Source of the DNA: Paratrimastix pyriformis
Lineage: Eukaryota; Preaxostyla; Paratrimastigidae
Assembly (NCBI GenBank): GCA_027972325.1
Contig: JAPMOS010000014.1
Location: forward strand, 452,001 to 516,000
Reading direction: 5' to 3'
DNA: 64,000 nucleotides
In this document: in pieces, positions 63,986 through 64,000 of the stretch
How the letters are laid out: each line of letters begins with the position of its first letter
How positions within the stretch are numbered: the stretch's first letter is position 1
Translations under genes and position numbers: made by a program
Notes under the pieces: model-generated
What the model saw: the letters and a program-made list of their open reading frames with translations, nothing else
The model's database searches: none
What the model was told of the DNA's origin: nothing

Positions 63986-64000
63986 CCGAAAGGCGGGAGT

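Overview
This window is nuclear DNA of a GC-rich, intron-rich microbial eukaryote (a protist). Evidence: condensin SMC4, the proteasome beta-5 subunit, PNKP and a TRANK1-like helicase are all split by short GT-AG introns (many 40-60 nt, one about 2 kb). The coding sequence is about 70-75% GC with heavy third-position G/C bias. Non-coding DNA is full of homopolymer C/G runs and microsatellites. I cannot name the species. The two large sensor kinases resemble bacterial FixL/NtrB-type PAS-kinases, as expected of a free-living protist that acquired bacterial signalling genes.

Layout. 1-5315 (+): 3' part of a tandem-module membrane sensor-kinase gene. 6200-13664 (-): SMC4, with a tRNA-Cys nested in its last intron. 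13665-13761: 97-bp divergent promoter. 13762-14914 (+): proteasome beta-5. 15330-35945 (-): about 20.6-kb gene for a very large protein with a disordered N-terminal half and a TPR C-terminal half; one 2-kb intron holds a (TGG)n tract and a set of hairpin-forming tandem units. 36167-37519 (+): ATP adenylyltransferase (Ap4A phosphorylase). 37737-40709 (+): MSP/ASH-like domain protein with a long disordered tail. 41107-44562 (-): PNKP with an N-terminal PBZ zinc finger. 44691-45412 (-): small 182-residue protein. 45736-54100 (-): second tandem sensor kinase, with an internal receiver domain. 54620-63985 (-): UvrD/TRANK1-like SF1 helicase.

How the genes relate. SMC4, PSMB5, PNKP and the adenylyltransferase are housekeeping genes with no obvious operonic logic; neighbours share short divergent promoters or converge. 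The two kinase genes are paralogs: they share the PAS domain and an intron at the same codon and phase, and each has lost different catalytic elements. Four signals go beyond ordinary annotation: a 5' splice-site consensus close to GTCNGY instead of GTRAGT; the complementary decay of the two kinases; the PBZ-PNKP fusion; and four tandem intronic units that keep a hairpin at one site while changing its sequence.

Limits. Exon boundaries were derived by hand from reading-frame continuity. They are firm for PSMB5, the adenylyltransferase, the small gene, the kinase of 1-5315 and the ends of SMC4, PNKP and the helicase. They are approximate inside the TPR gene and the middle of the second kinase. 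Most long open frames in this DNA are GC-driven shadows and were omitted.
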